Below are positions 1 to 7,836 of a stretch of 64,000 nucleotides of DNA, piece after piece; within the stretch, counting starts at the first letter, position 1; each line of letters begins with the position of its first letter. Source of the stretch: Cellulosilyticum ruminicola JCM 14822 (GTDB lineage Bacteria; Bacillota; Clostridia; Lachnospirales; Cellulosilyticaceae); assembly GCF_001311925.1 (NCBI RefSeq), contig NZ_BBCG01000018.1, positions 1 through 64,000 on the forward strand, read 5' to 3'. The position numbers and the translations under genes are program-made. The notes beneath the pieces are model-generated. The model made no database searches. It was not told the DNA's origin and was given only the letters and a program-made list of their open reading frames with translations.

Positions 1-146
1 GATGTAGAACTAGGAAGACCATTAAAAATGTTATCTTCTTCAAGTTCTTGAACAATAAATTCTGGGACTAGTAGGTGATAGCCACATTTAGTGCAAACAA
101 ATTCAATAAGATTATCATCTTCAGTAAAACCTTCTAAAATATCCAA
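1..146 (-). CDS. Partial small protein with a CxxC motif, cut by the left window edge
   Basis: On the minus strand an open frame starts with TTG at 146-144, eight bases after a strong AAGGAGG ribosome binding site, and stays open to base 1. The 48 visible residues begin MDILEGFTEDDN and contain VCTKCGYH, half of a zinc-ribbon-like site. It lies directly downstream of a transposase remnant on the same strand (185-328), so it may be an accessory gene of that mobile element. I do not recognise the family. The start is well supported by the ribosome binding site; function is unknown. Confidence 0.45.
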   Translation of the reverse strand, partial: MDILEGFTEDDNLIEFVCTKCGYHLLVPEFIVQELEEDNIFNGLPSST

Positions 147-184
147 AGCAAAATCCTCCTTAGTTGTATTTGAGAAAATACATC

Positions 185-328
185 TCAAGAAGTATTATAT
201 GACGAATGAGGTGGATAAAAAATATCAACTAATTCCATGATATGTCCACATGTGCATTTAAGAGGGTCATAGCCAAAAGATAGTAAGATGCGTTCGCGCC
301 AATGAGAATAACGTTCATAGTAAAATGT
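185..328 (-). pseudogene. Transposase C-terminal remnant
   Basis: Reading the minus strand from 328 to the TGA at 187-185 gives about 47 residues ending a protein, with WRERILLSFGYDP followed by a zinc site of the form CTCGH and then MELVDIFYP. This pattern of 'FGYDPLxCxCGxxM' resembles the C-terminal end of IS91/IS801-like transposases; that assignment is from memory of the family. An in-frame stop at 331-329 and no coding signal further upstream show that only the tail survives. The downstream minus-strand frame follows within 40 bases, suggesting that both come from one element. Confidence 0.45.
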
Positions 329-391
329 TTAATGTTAGAAGTAAGACGTTTCTAATATAGGTATAACAGAAATCAGAGAAAAAAACAAAAG

Positions 392-428
392 AGCAACTTA
401 TAGAGTGATAAGTAGACTATAAGTTGCT
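392..428. repeat. 12-bp inverted repeat, hairpin
   Basis: AGCAACTTATAG at 392-403 pairs perfectly with CTATAAGTTGCT at 417-428 around a 13-base loop. On the minus strand the hairpin is followed by a T-rich run (CTCTTTTGTTTTTTT), so it could end leftward transcripts. Confidence 0.5.
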
Positions 429-432
429 GAAC

Positions 433-456
433 GTGGCGGAGCCACTTTTTTATTTT
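433..456 (+). terminator. Rho-independent terminator
   Basis: GTGGC at 433-437 and GCCAC at 441-445 form a short GC-rich stem with a GGA loop, followed at once by TTTTTTATTTT. It separates left-edge mobile-element debris from the yqfC operon. Confidence 0.6.
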
Positions 457-769
457 AAGTCAAGAAATTTCATTCTTAGTTTTGTGTTCATATTTGTATC
501 CAAATTTTGTAATTTGTTTTGTTCGAATTGGACGATTTGATATAAGTGTATAATATAATAAATTTTTAAATTATATATAATGTTAGTTATTTTCTTGGAA
601 ATAAGGATGTATTTTTTGATAGATAGTTGATTAAGTAGGAGGAGGTAGCTGACATTATTTTAAAAGGTATGTACATTGCAGAATATTTAAAGTGATTATA
701 TTTATAAAGTAGGTTGTATATACTTCTACATGTCCTAGCTTTAGCATATGATTAGTATAAGGGGTGAGT
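457..769 (+). promoter_or_regulatory. Intergenic region upstream of yqfC with possible promoter
   Basis: No gene is visible in this AT-rich stretch. TTGGAC at 528-533 could be a -35 box. Two overlapping TATAAT matches (549-554 and 554-559) give spacers of 15 and 20 bases, neither ideal, so the promoter call is weak. yqfC homologues in sporulating Firmicutes are often driven by sporulation sigma factors, which a sigma-A search would miss. Confidence 0.3.
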
Positions 770-1072
770 ATGAATATGAAACCAAAAAAGAATGTTAAAG
801 TAGAAGCTAAGAAATCTTTAAAAGAGCAAATTAGCTTAGCATTAGAATTACCACAGGAAGTTGTGATGGATATACCCAATATTACCCTTATAGGGAACAC
901 AGAAATAAGTGTTGAAAATTTTGCAGGGCTTTTAGAATATGGACAAAGTAAAATCCGATTAAATACTAAAATAGGTTTTTTATCTATAGAAGGTGAGAAT
1001 TTAGAGGCAAAGCGTATGACAGCACAAGTCATTACAATAAGGGGGAATATCAAGCAAATTTCATTTAATTAA
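770..1072 (+). CDS. yqfC: Sporulation protein YqfC (YabP/YqfC family)
   Basis: A protein of 100 residues matching the YabP/YqfC family, small proteins of sporulating Firmicutes made during spore formation; their biochemical role is poorly known. The central part (ALELPQEVVMDIPNITLIGN, then NFAGLLEYGQS and the C-terminal ITIRGNI) is typical. The frame opens at a GTG at 764, but that codon lies inside the AAGGGGTGA ribosome binding site, so ATG at 770 is the sensible start. It is followed after 13 bases by yqfD and then phoH, pgpH and ybeY, a gene order conserved in sporeformers, and this order is the best support for the call. Confidence 0.9.
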   Translation: MNMKPKKNVKVEAKKSLKEQISLALELPQEVVMDIPNITLIGNTEISVENFAGLLEYGQSKIRLNTKIGFLSIEGENLEAKRMTAQVITIRGNIKQISFN

Positions 1073-1085
1073 GGAGGTGAAGACT

Positions 1086-2315
1086 TTGTTTGTATCATTA
1101 TGGCATTATTTAAATGGATATGTTATAGTTGAAGTAGGTGGTTTTGCACTTGAGCGTTTTATGAATTTAATGATGAATAGAGAACTTGATGTATGGGATG
1201 TATGTGTTGTAAATAATAAGATTCAGTTTAAAATGCAGGCGAAAGATTTTAAGAGTTTAAAACCTATTGTAAGAAAAGCACATTGCAGGGTGAAAGTTAT
1301 CCGTAAATATGGATTGCCTTTTTTTATGTATCGTCATAGAAGAAGAAAGTTTATGCCCATAGGTTTAGTTGTATTTTTGATAATGATTTGGAGTTTATCA
1401 TCTTTTGTATGGCTTGTCGATGTAGAAGGTGCAAATCGCTTAAATAGTATAGATATTGTAAATTCACTAGAAGAACAAGGGTATGGTGTAGGAAAATGGA
1501 AAACAAGTCTGAATCTAAGACAGGCGGAAAGTTATTTAGTAAAAGCTTATCCAGATATTATTTGGACGGCGTTACATTTTGAAGGAACTAGGCTTGTTGT
1601 AGAAATTGCAGAGACAGTACCACCTCCTGATATGATGTTTGACACGGGCGTAGTAACAGACATTGTGGCTAAGCGAGATGCACTTGTCACTTCTATTGCA
1701 GTTTATAAAGGTATGCCAAAGGTGAAAAAAGGAGATATTGTAAAGAAGGGAGATGTATTAGTGGCTGGGCAGATGCCACTTGGTGCAGAATCTGAAGAAC
1801 TTTATGCAACAGATTCAAAAGCTAAAGTTACTGGAAAAACAGTATACAGTGCTCAAGGTGAAGTCAGTTTAACGCAAGTAAAAAAACATTATACAAATGA
1901 AGTAAGTCGTAAATATTGCTTGAAGCTTTTTAACCATTCTTTTAAGCTTTGGGATCAGAAAATAAAAATGCAAAATTATGATACTCAAGTGAGATTGCAT
2001 CAATTACATATTACAAGGCTTTTTCCATTGCCATTTGCCTATGAAGTAGATTACCGCATCGGCTATAATAAAGAAACAAAAGTGCTTACAATGGAAGAAG
2101 CAAAAGATATGCTTTTAAGTCAGCTGTGGAAGGAAGTAGAAGAAAGCTTATCGAAGAATGCTAATGTTCTAAAACGAGAAGTCTTATTTAAAGAAACAGC
2201 AGATGGTGTAACAGGTACACTTCATGTCGTAGCTGAAGAGGAAATAGGTTATAAAGTAGAAGCAAATCCTCTGGCACAGCCAGAAGTATCTAGCGAAGGA
2301 GAAAACGCCCAATGA
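1086..2315 (+). CDS. yqfD: Sporulation protein YqfD
   Basis: About 409 residues, the usual size of YqfD, a membrane-linked sporulation protein. An N-terminal soluble region with basic residues precedes one clear membrane segment (around residues 90-110, FMPIGLVVFLIMIWSLSSFV), then a large outer-side domain that includes the 'KKGDVLVAGQM' stretch typical of the family. The frame is open from a GTG at 1077, but this overlaps the AAGGAGGTGA site; TTG at 1086 sits seven bases after that site and is the better start. The stop codon overlaps the phoH start (ATGA), so translation of the two is probably coupled. Confidence 0.9.
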   Translation: MFVSLWHYLNGYVIVEVGGFALERFMNLMMNRELDVWDVCVVNNKIQFKMQAKDFKSLKPIVRKAHCRVKVIRKYGLPFFMYRHRRRKFMPIGLVVFLIMIWSLSSFVWLVDVEGANRLNSIDIVNSLEEQGYGVGKWKTSLNLRQAESYLVKAYPDIIWTALHFEGTRLVVEIAETVPPPDMMFDTGVVTDIVAKRDALVTSIAVYKGMPKVKKGDIVKKGDVLVAGQMPLGAESEELYATDSKAKVTGKTVYSAQGEVSLTQVKKHYTNEVSRKYCLKLFNHSFKLWDQKIKMQNYDTQVRLHQLHITRLFPLPFAYEVDYRIGYNKETKVLTMEEAKDMLLSQLWKEVEESLSKNANVLKREVLFKETADGVTGTLHVVAEEEIGYKVEANPLAQPEVSSEGENAQ

Positions 2316-3274
2316 GTAAAATTGAAAAAGAATTAGAAGTGCAAAATTGTGATATGGCAGCAGTATTTGGTCAATTTGATGCTCATCTCTTATTAATTGA
2401 AAAACAATTAAATATAAATGTAGTACTTCGTCATGATAAGCTCAAAATAAGTGGGGATGAAAGTCAAGTTAAACTTGCAATACGTGTATTTGAAAAGCTT
2501 ATGAGTTTATCTAAGAAAAAAGAAGAAATTGACACACAAAAGGTGGAATACTTAATGGGAACACTTAAGAACAATGAGGAAAAAAAACTTGGAAATATGG
2601 AAAAAGAAGTAGTAACGCTTACACAACTGGGAAAACCAATTAAATGTAAAACAATAGGTCAAGCAGACTATGTGAAAAGTATGCGTAAGAACAATATTGT
2701 ATTTGGGATTGGTCCAGCTGGTACTGGTAAAACATATTTAGCTATGGCGATGGCAGTGAATGCTTTTCGTAAAAATGAAGTCAGTAAAATTATTTTAACT
2801 AGACCAGCCATTGAAGCAGGCGAAAAACTAGGTTTCTTGCCAGGTGATCTTCAAAGTAAGGTAGATCCTTATTTAAGACCGTTATATGATGCTTTGTTTG
2901 AAATTATGGGGCCTGAAAATTTCGAGAAGAATATGGAAAAAGGACTCATTGAAGTAGCACCACTTGCTTATATGCGTGGACGTACTTTAAATAATGCCTA
3001 TATTGTATTAGATGAAGCACAAAATACAACACCACAGCAAATGAAAATGTTTTTAACACGCATTGGATTTGGTTCAAAGGCAGTTATAACAGGAGATTTA
3101 ACGCAAGTTGACCTTCCAAATGAGAAACAAAGTGGTTTAAAAGAAGCCCTAAAAGTCTTAGAAAAAGTGGAAGGTATAGGTTTTAGCTTCCTTGATAGAC
3201 GTGATGTTGTGCGTCATCCACTTGTACAACGTATTGTAGATGCTTATGAAGCTTTTGAGGAAAAGAAGAAATAG
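2312..3274 (+). CDS. phoH: PhoH family ATPase
   Basis: A 320-residue cytoplasmic PhoH-type P-loop ATPase. The Walker A motif GPAGTGKT is at residues 134-141 and the Walker B stretch IVLDEAQ at 231-237, followed by the family's TPQQMKMFLTR and ITGDLTQVDLP. The first 100 residues hold the small KH-like N-terminal region seen in bacterial PhoH. Members are thought to act in RNA metabolism, consistent with ybeY (rRNA processing) two genes downstream, but the substrate is not established. The start overlaps the yqfD stop by four bases and is preceded by GAAGGAG. Length and motifs are normal. Confidence 0.93.
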   Translation: MSKIEKELEVQNCDMAAVFGQFDAHLLLIEKQLNINVVLRHDKLKISGDESQVKLAIRVFEKLMSLSKKKEEIDTQKVEYLMGTLKNNEEKKLGNMEKEVVTLTQLGKPIKCKTIGQADYVKSMRKNNIVFGIGPAGTGKTYLAMAMAVNAFRKNEVSKIILTRPAIEAGEKLGFLPGDLQSKVDPYLRPLYDALFEIMGPENFEKNMEKGLIEVAPLAYMRGRTLNNAYIVLDEAQNTTPQQMKMFLTRIGFGSKAVITGDLTQVDLPNEKQSGLKEALKVLEKVEGIGFSFLDRRDVVRHPLVQRIVDAYEAFEEKKK

Positions 3275-3311
3275 GCTCAGTAAGGAAGGACTATATTAGG
3301 GGGTACAAAAG

Positions 3312-5330
3312 ATGATTCAAAAGAAATACAGTGTATTTGTTTTTGGCATATTGGCATTAGTTGTAACTTGTATTGCCGTGCTCACAGGTAATTTCTTTAC
3401 AAAGAAAATTCAAATTCAAATTGGAGAGGTGGCAAAAACAACAATTTTGGCACCTTTCCAAGTAGAAAATGAGATTGCAACTAATCGTAAAAAAGATTTA
3501 GCTGAGAAAGATGTTAAAACCCAATATAAAAAAGATAGTAAAGTTCAAGAAAAGGCAATTGGTGAGATTGAAGAACTTTTTAATTATATTGAAAGCTTAA
3601 AGTCAAATACAACTGAAAAACGCACAGAAGAAGAACTTATTAAAAGTTTAAATGAACATGCAACAATTGCATTATATAATGAACAGTATGCAGCACTGCT
3701 ACATCTTTCAAAAGAACGCATTGCAATTATGAAAAAGACATGTATTGATGTTGCGAGCAGTCTATTTGATGAAGGCATTACACAATCTACTCAAAATAAT
3801 AGTATTGCACTTAAAACAGCCTTAGAAACAAGTACACTAACAGTAACACAGCAAAAAATAGCACAAGATATTATTATAAGTGTTTTAGAACCTAATGTCA
3901 TTGTGGACGAACTTGCAACTAATGAAGCCATTCGAGTAGCAAGGGAAAAAGTAGAACCAGTTTATGTTCTAGCAGGTGAAAAAATCATTGAACAAGGTAC
4001 TAAGGTGACAGAAGAAACCTATATGTTACTCGAAAAGGTGGGCTATTTAAATACAGACAAATCAGTGAAATATCAACAGTATCTAGGATTTGTAATTTTA
4101 TTAGTACTAGGCAGTTTGTTTGTATTTATTTATATATGTACACATCATAAGAAATGGAGTTATAGTCAATATAACTTCCTGTTTATCATTTATACAGCGA
4201 CAATTTTAATGGTGCGCACAATGATGACAATGTCTTTTGTTTATTTACCAGTTTGTATGGCTACTATGCTTGTGGCCTTTGCTATGGAGATGGAACTTGC
4301 ATTGCTCATGCATGGTTTGATTGTTATTTTTTCAGCCATTATTTTAAAGTCAGACTTTGTAACAATAAGTTATTTTATGATTACAGGAATTGGGGCAATT
4401 TTTGTGGTACGTAATATGTTTGAACGTGCCAAAACAGTAATGAATGCATTAACTATAGGTGCTATTCAAGTTATTACATATGTAAGTTTGAAGTTATTTA
4501 GTGGTGCAAGTTTAGATATTACAATGGGGACAGAATGCATTGTGGCCTTTATTATGGGGGTAATTGCAGTTGTCCTTATTGTTGGGATTCTTCCCTTTTT
4601 AGAATCTGCTTTTGGATTTATTACCTCTATGCAGCTTTTAGAACTTACAAATCCAAATCAGCCTGTACTCAAACGTCTATTATTAGAAGCAACAGGTACA
4701 TACTATCATAGTTTGCTAGTTGCAAATTTAGCAGAGGCTGCAGCGGATGCTATTGGTGCAAATCCACTTATGGCAAGAGTTGGTGGTTATTATCATGATA
4801 TAGGTAAATTAAGCAATAGTGGTTACTTTAAAGAAAATCAAGGAAAAGAAAATCCTCATGATACCCTAACACCACAGCAAAGCTATAAGTATATTGTAGC
4901 TCACGTTAGTGAGGGTGTAACTTTAGCAAAGCAATATAATTTACCAGCTTATATTATTGATATTATTAAACAACATCATGGGACAAGCTGTATGCAGTAT
5001 TTCTATGTGAAAGCAAAGGAAATAGATGCCAATGTGGAAGAATCAGCATTTTGTTATTTAGGGCCTAAACCACGTTCTAAAGAAGCAGCTCTTGTAATGC
5101 TAGCGGATGTAGTAGAAGCTACTGTACGTGCCATGCAAGATCGTTTAAGTGAAAACTTAACTATTCAAGATTTAGTCACCAAAATGGTGAAACAAAAATT
5201 AAAAGAAGGACAATTAGATGAATGTGAACTTTATATTTCGGATATAGATAAGATAATAGCCTCTTTTACAAAAATGTTAAAAAGTATGTATCACGAAAGA
5301 ATAAAGTATCCAGAAAGGACAGAACAATGA
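3312..5330 (+). CDS. pgpH: 7TM-HD family membrane phosphohydrolase (PgpH/YqfF)
   Basis: A 672-residue membrane protein with the layout of PgpH/YqfF: an N-terminal membrane anchor (residues 7-28), a large outer domain to about residue 255, a cluster of seven membrane segments (about 255-440), and a cytoplasmic HD domain. The HD motif HDIG is at residues 495-498, and a later HHG (IIKQHHGTS) supplies further metal ligands. In Listeria and Bacillus this protein degrades the second messenger c-di-AMP to pApA. ATG at 3312 follows a GGGGG-rich site. The stop overlaps the ybeY start, so expression of the two is coupled. Confidence 0.92.
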   Translation: MIQKKYSVFVFGILALVVTCIAVLTGNFFTKKIQIQIGEVAKTTILAPFQVENEIATNRKKDLAEKDVKTQYKKDSKVQEKAIGEIEELFNYIESLKSNTTEKRTEEELIKSLNEHATIALYNEQYAALLHLSKERIAIMKKTCIDVASSLFDEGITQSTQNNSIALKTALETSTLTVTQQKIAQDIIISVLEPNVIVDELATNEAIRVAREKVEPVYVLAGEKIIEQGTKVTEETYMLLEKVGYLNTDKSVKYQQYLGFVILLVLGSLFVFIYICTHHKKWSYSQYNFLFIIYTATILMVRTMMTMSFVYLPVCMATMLVAFAMEMELALLMHGLIVIFSAIILKSDFVTISYFMITGIGAIFVVRNMFERAKTVMNALTIGAIQVITYVSLKLFSGASLDITMGTECIVAFIMGVIAVVLIVGILPFLESAFGFITSMQLLELTNPNQPVLKRLLLEATGTYYHSLLVANLAEAAADAIGANPLMARVGGYYHDIGKLSNSGYFKENQGKENPHDTLTPQQSYKYIVAHVSEGVTLAKQYNLPAYIIDIIKQHHGTSCMQYFYVKAKEIDANVEESAFCYLGPKPRSKEAALVMLADVVEATVRAMQDRLSENLTIQDLVTKMVKQKLKEGQLDECELYISDIDKIIASFTKMLKSMYHERIKYPERTEQ

Positions 5331-5827
5331 CAGTTTATTTAGAAGATGAACAACAATTTTTTGAAAAGCACCTAGGACTTTTAGAAAAAGTAGAAGCAGT
5401 AATTAATCAGTGCCTCGATCAAGAAGAAGTACCTTATGAAGTAGAAGTAAGCCTTACAATTGTGGATAAGGCGGAAATTCAAGAGATTAATCTAGAGCAC
5501 CGTCAAATTGACAGGCCAACAGATGTGCTTTCATTTCCACAAATTGATCCTGAATGTATAGGAAAAATCAATTGGGATAACCTAGATACAAGTAGTTGTG
5601 TGAATTATGATACTGAAGAAATAATCTTAGGGGACATTATTTTATGTGACGAAATTGCCGCCCTTCAGGCTGAAGAATATGGACATTCATTAGAACGCGA
5701 AGTATGTTTCTTAGTAGCACATAGTATGTTACATTTATTAGGCTATGATCACATGACAGAAGATGATGAAAAAAATATGAGACAAAAGCAAGAAAATGTG
5801 TTACAATGTCTTGCTATCTTAAGGTAG
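5327..5827 (+). CDS. ybeY: Endoribonuclease YbeY (16S rRNA maturation)
   Basis: A 166-residue metal-dependent RNase of the YbeY/UPF0054 family that matures the 16S rRNA 3' end and takes part in ribosome quality control. The diagnostic zinc-binding motif HSMLHLLGYDH is present near residue 135, and the RPTDVLSFP segment typical of the family lies near residue 62. The start ATG overlaps the TGA of pgpH. Its place between pgpH and era is the usual Firmicute arrangement; the dgkA and cdd genes often found between ybeY and era in Bacillus are absent here. Confidence 0.95.
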   Translation: MTVYLEDEQQFFEKHLGLLEKVEAVINQCLDQEEVPYEVEVSLTIVDKAEIQEINLEHRQIDRPTDVLSFPQIDPECIGKINWDNLDTSSCVNYDTEEIILGDIILCDEIAALQAEEYGHSLEREVCFLVAHSMLHLLGYDHMTEDDEKNMRQKQENVLQCLAILR

Positions 5828-5845
5828 GGAAAATATTCCTACCTT
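5821..5845. repeat. 8-bp inverted repeat at the ybeY stop
   Basis: AAGGTAGG (5821-5828, containing the ybeY stop codon) and CCTACCTT (5838-5845) form a perfect 8-bp stem. No T-tract follows, so it may be an RNA-stabilising or processing hairpin rather than a terminator. Confidence 0.4.
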
Positions 5846-5881
5846 GATATAATGAGAATAAGTTAATTAGGAGATAAATAA

Positions 5882-6790
5882 ATGAAACAAGGATTTAAAT
5901 CAGGTTTTGTATCTATTATTGGACGACCAAATGTAGGAAAATCAACACTTATGAATACACTTATTGGTGAAAAAGTGGCAATTATGTCAAATAAACCACA
6001 AACAACACGTAACCGTATTCAAACAGTACTTACAACAGAAGATTTTCAAGCAATCTTCATTGATACACCAGGAATTCACACACCTAAAAATAAATTAGGT
6101 GAATACATGGTAAAAGCAGCTACAACAACTTTAAATGAAGTAGATGCTATCTTTTATCTTGTAGAAGCAGATCCATTCATTGGTAAGCTTGACCAAGAAA
6201 TTATCGAACGTTTAAAAACAGTAAATACACCAGTTTTCTTATGTATTAATAAAATTGATAGTGTGTCAAAAGAAATTATTCTTCAAACAATTGATGTTTA
6301 TAGTAAAGCTTACGATTTCAAAGAAATTATTCCAATTTCAGCATATGAAAGAACAAATATTGATTCAATCTTAAAATGTATTCCAAATTACTTACCAGAA
6401 GGACCACAATTCTTCCCAGATGATATGTTAACAGACCAGCCAGAACGTCAAATTGTAGCAGAAATTATTCGTGAAAAAGCACTTCACTTATTAGACAAAG
6501 AAATTCCACATGGGATTGCAGTAGAAATTGATACAATGAAAAGACGTGAAAAAGGGAATATGGTAGATATTGAAGCAACCATTGTATGTGAAAGAGAATC
6601 GCATAAACGTATTATCATTGGTAAACAAGGGCAAATGATTAAAGAAATTGGCTCAAAAGCACGTTATGATATTGAAAGATTATTAGGATCTAAAACATAT
6701 TTAACACTTTGGGTAAAAATTAAGAAAAACTGGCGTGACAGTGATTTCTTAATTAAAAACTACGGCTATAACAATAAAGAATTAATGTAA
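5882..6790 (+). CDS. era: Ribosome assembly GTPase Era
   Basis: A 302-residue Era GTPase, needed for 30S subunit maturation. G1 GRPNVGKST is at residues 14-22, G2 is in KPQTTRNR, G3 is DTPGIH and G4 is NKID. The C-terminal KH domain that binds the 3' end of 16S rRNA includes IIIGKQGQMIKEIGSKAR. ATG at 5882 follows TTAGGAGATAAATA. Length is standard for the family, and ybeY immediately upstream works on the same RNA end. Confidence 0.97.
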   Translation: MKQGFKSGFVSIIGRPNVGKSTLMNTLIGEKVAIMSNKPQTTRNRIQTVLTTEDFQAIFIDTPGIHTPKNKLGEYMVKAATTTLNEVDAIFYLVEADPFIGKLDQEIIERLKTVNTPVFLCINKIDSVSKEIILQTIDVYSKAYDFKEIIPISAYERTNIDSILKCIPNYLPEGPQFFPDDMLTDQPERQIVAEIIREKALHLLDKEIPHGIAVEIDTMKRREKGNMVDIEATIVCERESHKRIIIGKQGQMIKEIGSKARYDIERLLGSKTYLTLWVKIKKNWRDSDFLIKNYGYNNKELM

Positions 6791-6896
6791 TTTGTCAAGG
6801 GCTTTTGAACTGGTATATTTTTTGTAGCATAGTAAGACAAAAATTACACAACTTAATACAAGAAGAAAATAAAATTTTAACTAGGGAGTTGTGCAT

Positions 6897-7016
6897 ATGT
6901 TACAAGAATTTTGGAGTTATTTCATGACAACAGGTAATATAGATACCTACCTTAATTTTAAAGAATATGAGGCTGCTTATGAAAAAGCAGCGCCAATTAA
7001 ACATGAGATAGGATGA
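6897..7016 (+). CDS. yqzL: YqzL-like small protein
   Basis: A 39-residue open frame from ATG at 6897 to TGA at 7014-7016, preceded by AGGGAG with a normal spacer. The sequence has the 'WxxFxxTGxIDxYLxxKE' pattern (FWSYFMTTGNIDTYLNFKE) of the YqzL family, small proteins of unknown function encoded between era and recO in many Firmicutes. Both the motif and the position support this. recO starts ten bases downstream, and the weak recO ribosome binding site suggests coupling to this small gene. Confidence 0.85.
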   Translation: MLQEFWSYFMTTGNIDTYLNFKEYEAAYEKAAPIKHEIG

Positions 7017-7026
7017 TGATTGTAAC

Positions 7027-7785
7027 GTGATACTAAGAACTAAAGCGCTAGTTATAAGAGAATATACGGTAGGAGAGAGTGATAAGTATATCACTCTCTT
7101 TACTAAAGAAATAGGAAAAATTCAAGTTTTAGCACCTCGTGCAAAAAAATCTGATAAAGGCTTTGCCTCAGGAACTCAGGTTTTTGTGTACGGGGATTTT
7201 ATGCTGACTAGTTTTAAAGATACATATCGTTTAGTTGGTGTAGAAGTTATTGAGATGTTTCATAATATAAGAGAGGATTTAATGGTACTAAGTTATGCAA
7301 GTTATATTATGGAATTTGTACAAAGTGTTACAGAGCCAGATTTGTCGCAACCAGAGCTTTTGAAATTAACACTTATGACATTAAAGGCTTTTACAAAAGG
7401 AGAAATGTTGCCGCAACTTATTCGCCGCGTTTTTGAATTAAGAGCTATGAGTTTAATAGGCTTTATGCCACAGCTTGAAGCTTGTACAGGATGCGGAGAA
7501 ATTTTGAAGGAAGATGCCAAACAGATTTATTACTTTTCACCAGAAGCAGGTGGCGTAGTTTGTAAATCTTGTAAAATGGAAGTAAATTTTAGCTTAACCA
7601 TACAATATACAACTTTATACTGTATGAAATATATTGTAGGTGCGCCTTTAGGGCGACTTTTTCATTTTAACCTAACTCCAGATATACAAGCTGAATTAGA
7701 TGGTGTGTGTATGGCCTATGTGGGGTATTATATAGATAAGGAATTTAAAACCTTAGATTTTATAGAACGTATTGAAAAAATGTAA
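7027..7785 (+). CDS. recO: DNA repair protein RecO
   Basis: A 252-residue RecO, which with RecF and RecR loads RecA on gapped DNA. The N-terminal OB-fold region begins RTKALVIREYTVGESDKY. The C-terminal half carries the zinc-binding pairs CTGCGE and CKSCK found in Gram-positive RecO. Start codon GTG at 7027 gives the expected N-terminus; the ribosome binding site is weak (GGATGATG). Position after era and yqzL is conserved. Confidence 0.94.
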   Translation: MILRTKALVIREYTVGESDKYITLFTKEIGKIQVLAPRAKKSDKGFASGTQVFVYGDFMLTSFKDTYRLVGVEVIEMFHNIREDLMVLSYASYIMEFVQSVTEPDLSQPELLKLTLMTLKAFTKGEMLPQLIRRVFELRAMSLIGFMPQLEACTGCGEILKEDAKQIYYFSPEAGGVVCKSCKMEVNFSLTIQYTTLYCMKYIVGAPLGRLFHFNLTPDIQAELDGVCMAYVGYYIDKEFKTLDFIERIEKM

Positions 7786-7809
7786 TTTTTTTACACAATA
7801 TGGTATAAT
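7781..7809 (+). promoter_or_regulatory. Extended -10 promoter for polA
   Basis: TGGTATAAT at 7801-7809 is a full extended -10 (TGnTATAAT). The -35 region 17 bases upstream is only TGTAAT, acceptable for an extended -10 promoter. It lies 28 bases before the polA start. Confidence 0.5.
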
Positions 7810-7836
7810 AAAGATAAAACATGTAAGAGGTGAACT

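Noticed and set aside
655-1053. 132-residue minus-strand frame opposite yqfC
   Set aside because: A shadow of the + strand gene; no ribosome binding site and no recognisable motif, while yqfC has family and gene-order support.
5821-5845. Hairpin at the ybeY stop as terminator before era
   Set aside because: No T-tract follows the stem, and era is usually in the same operon; kept only as an inverted repeat.
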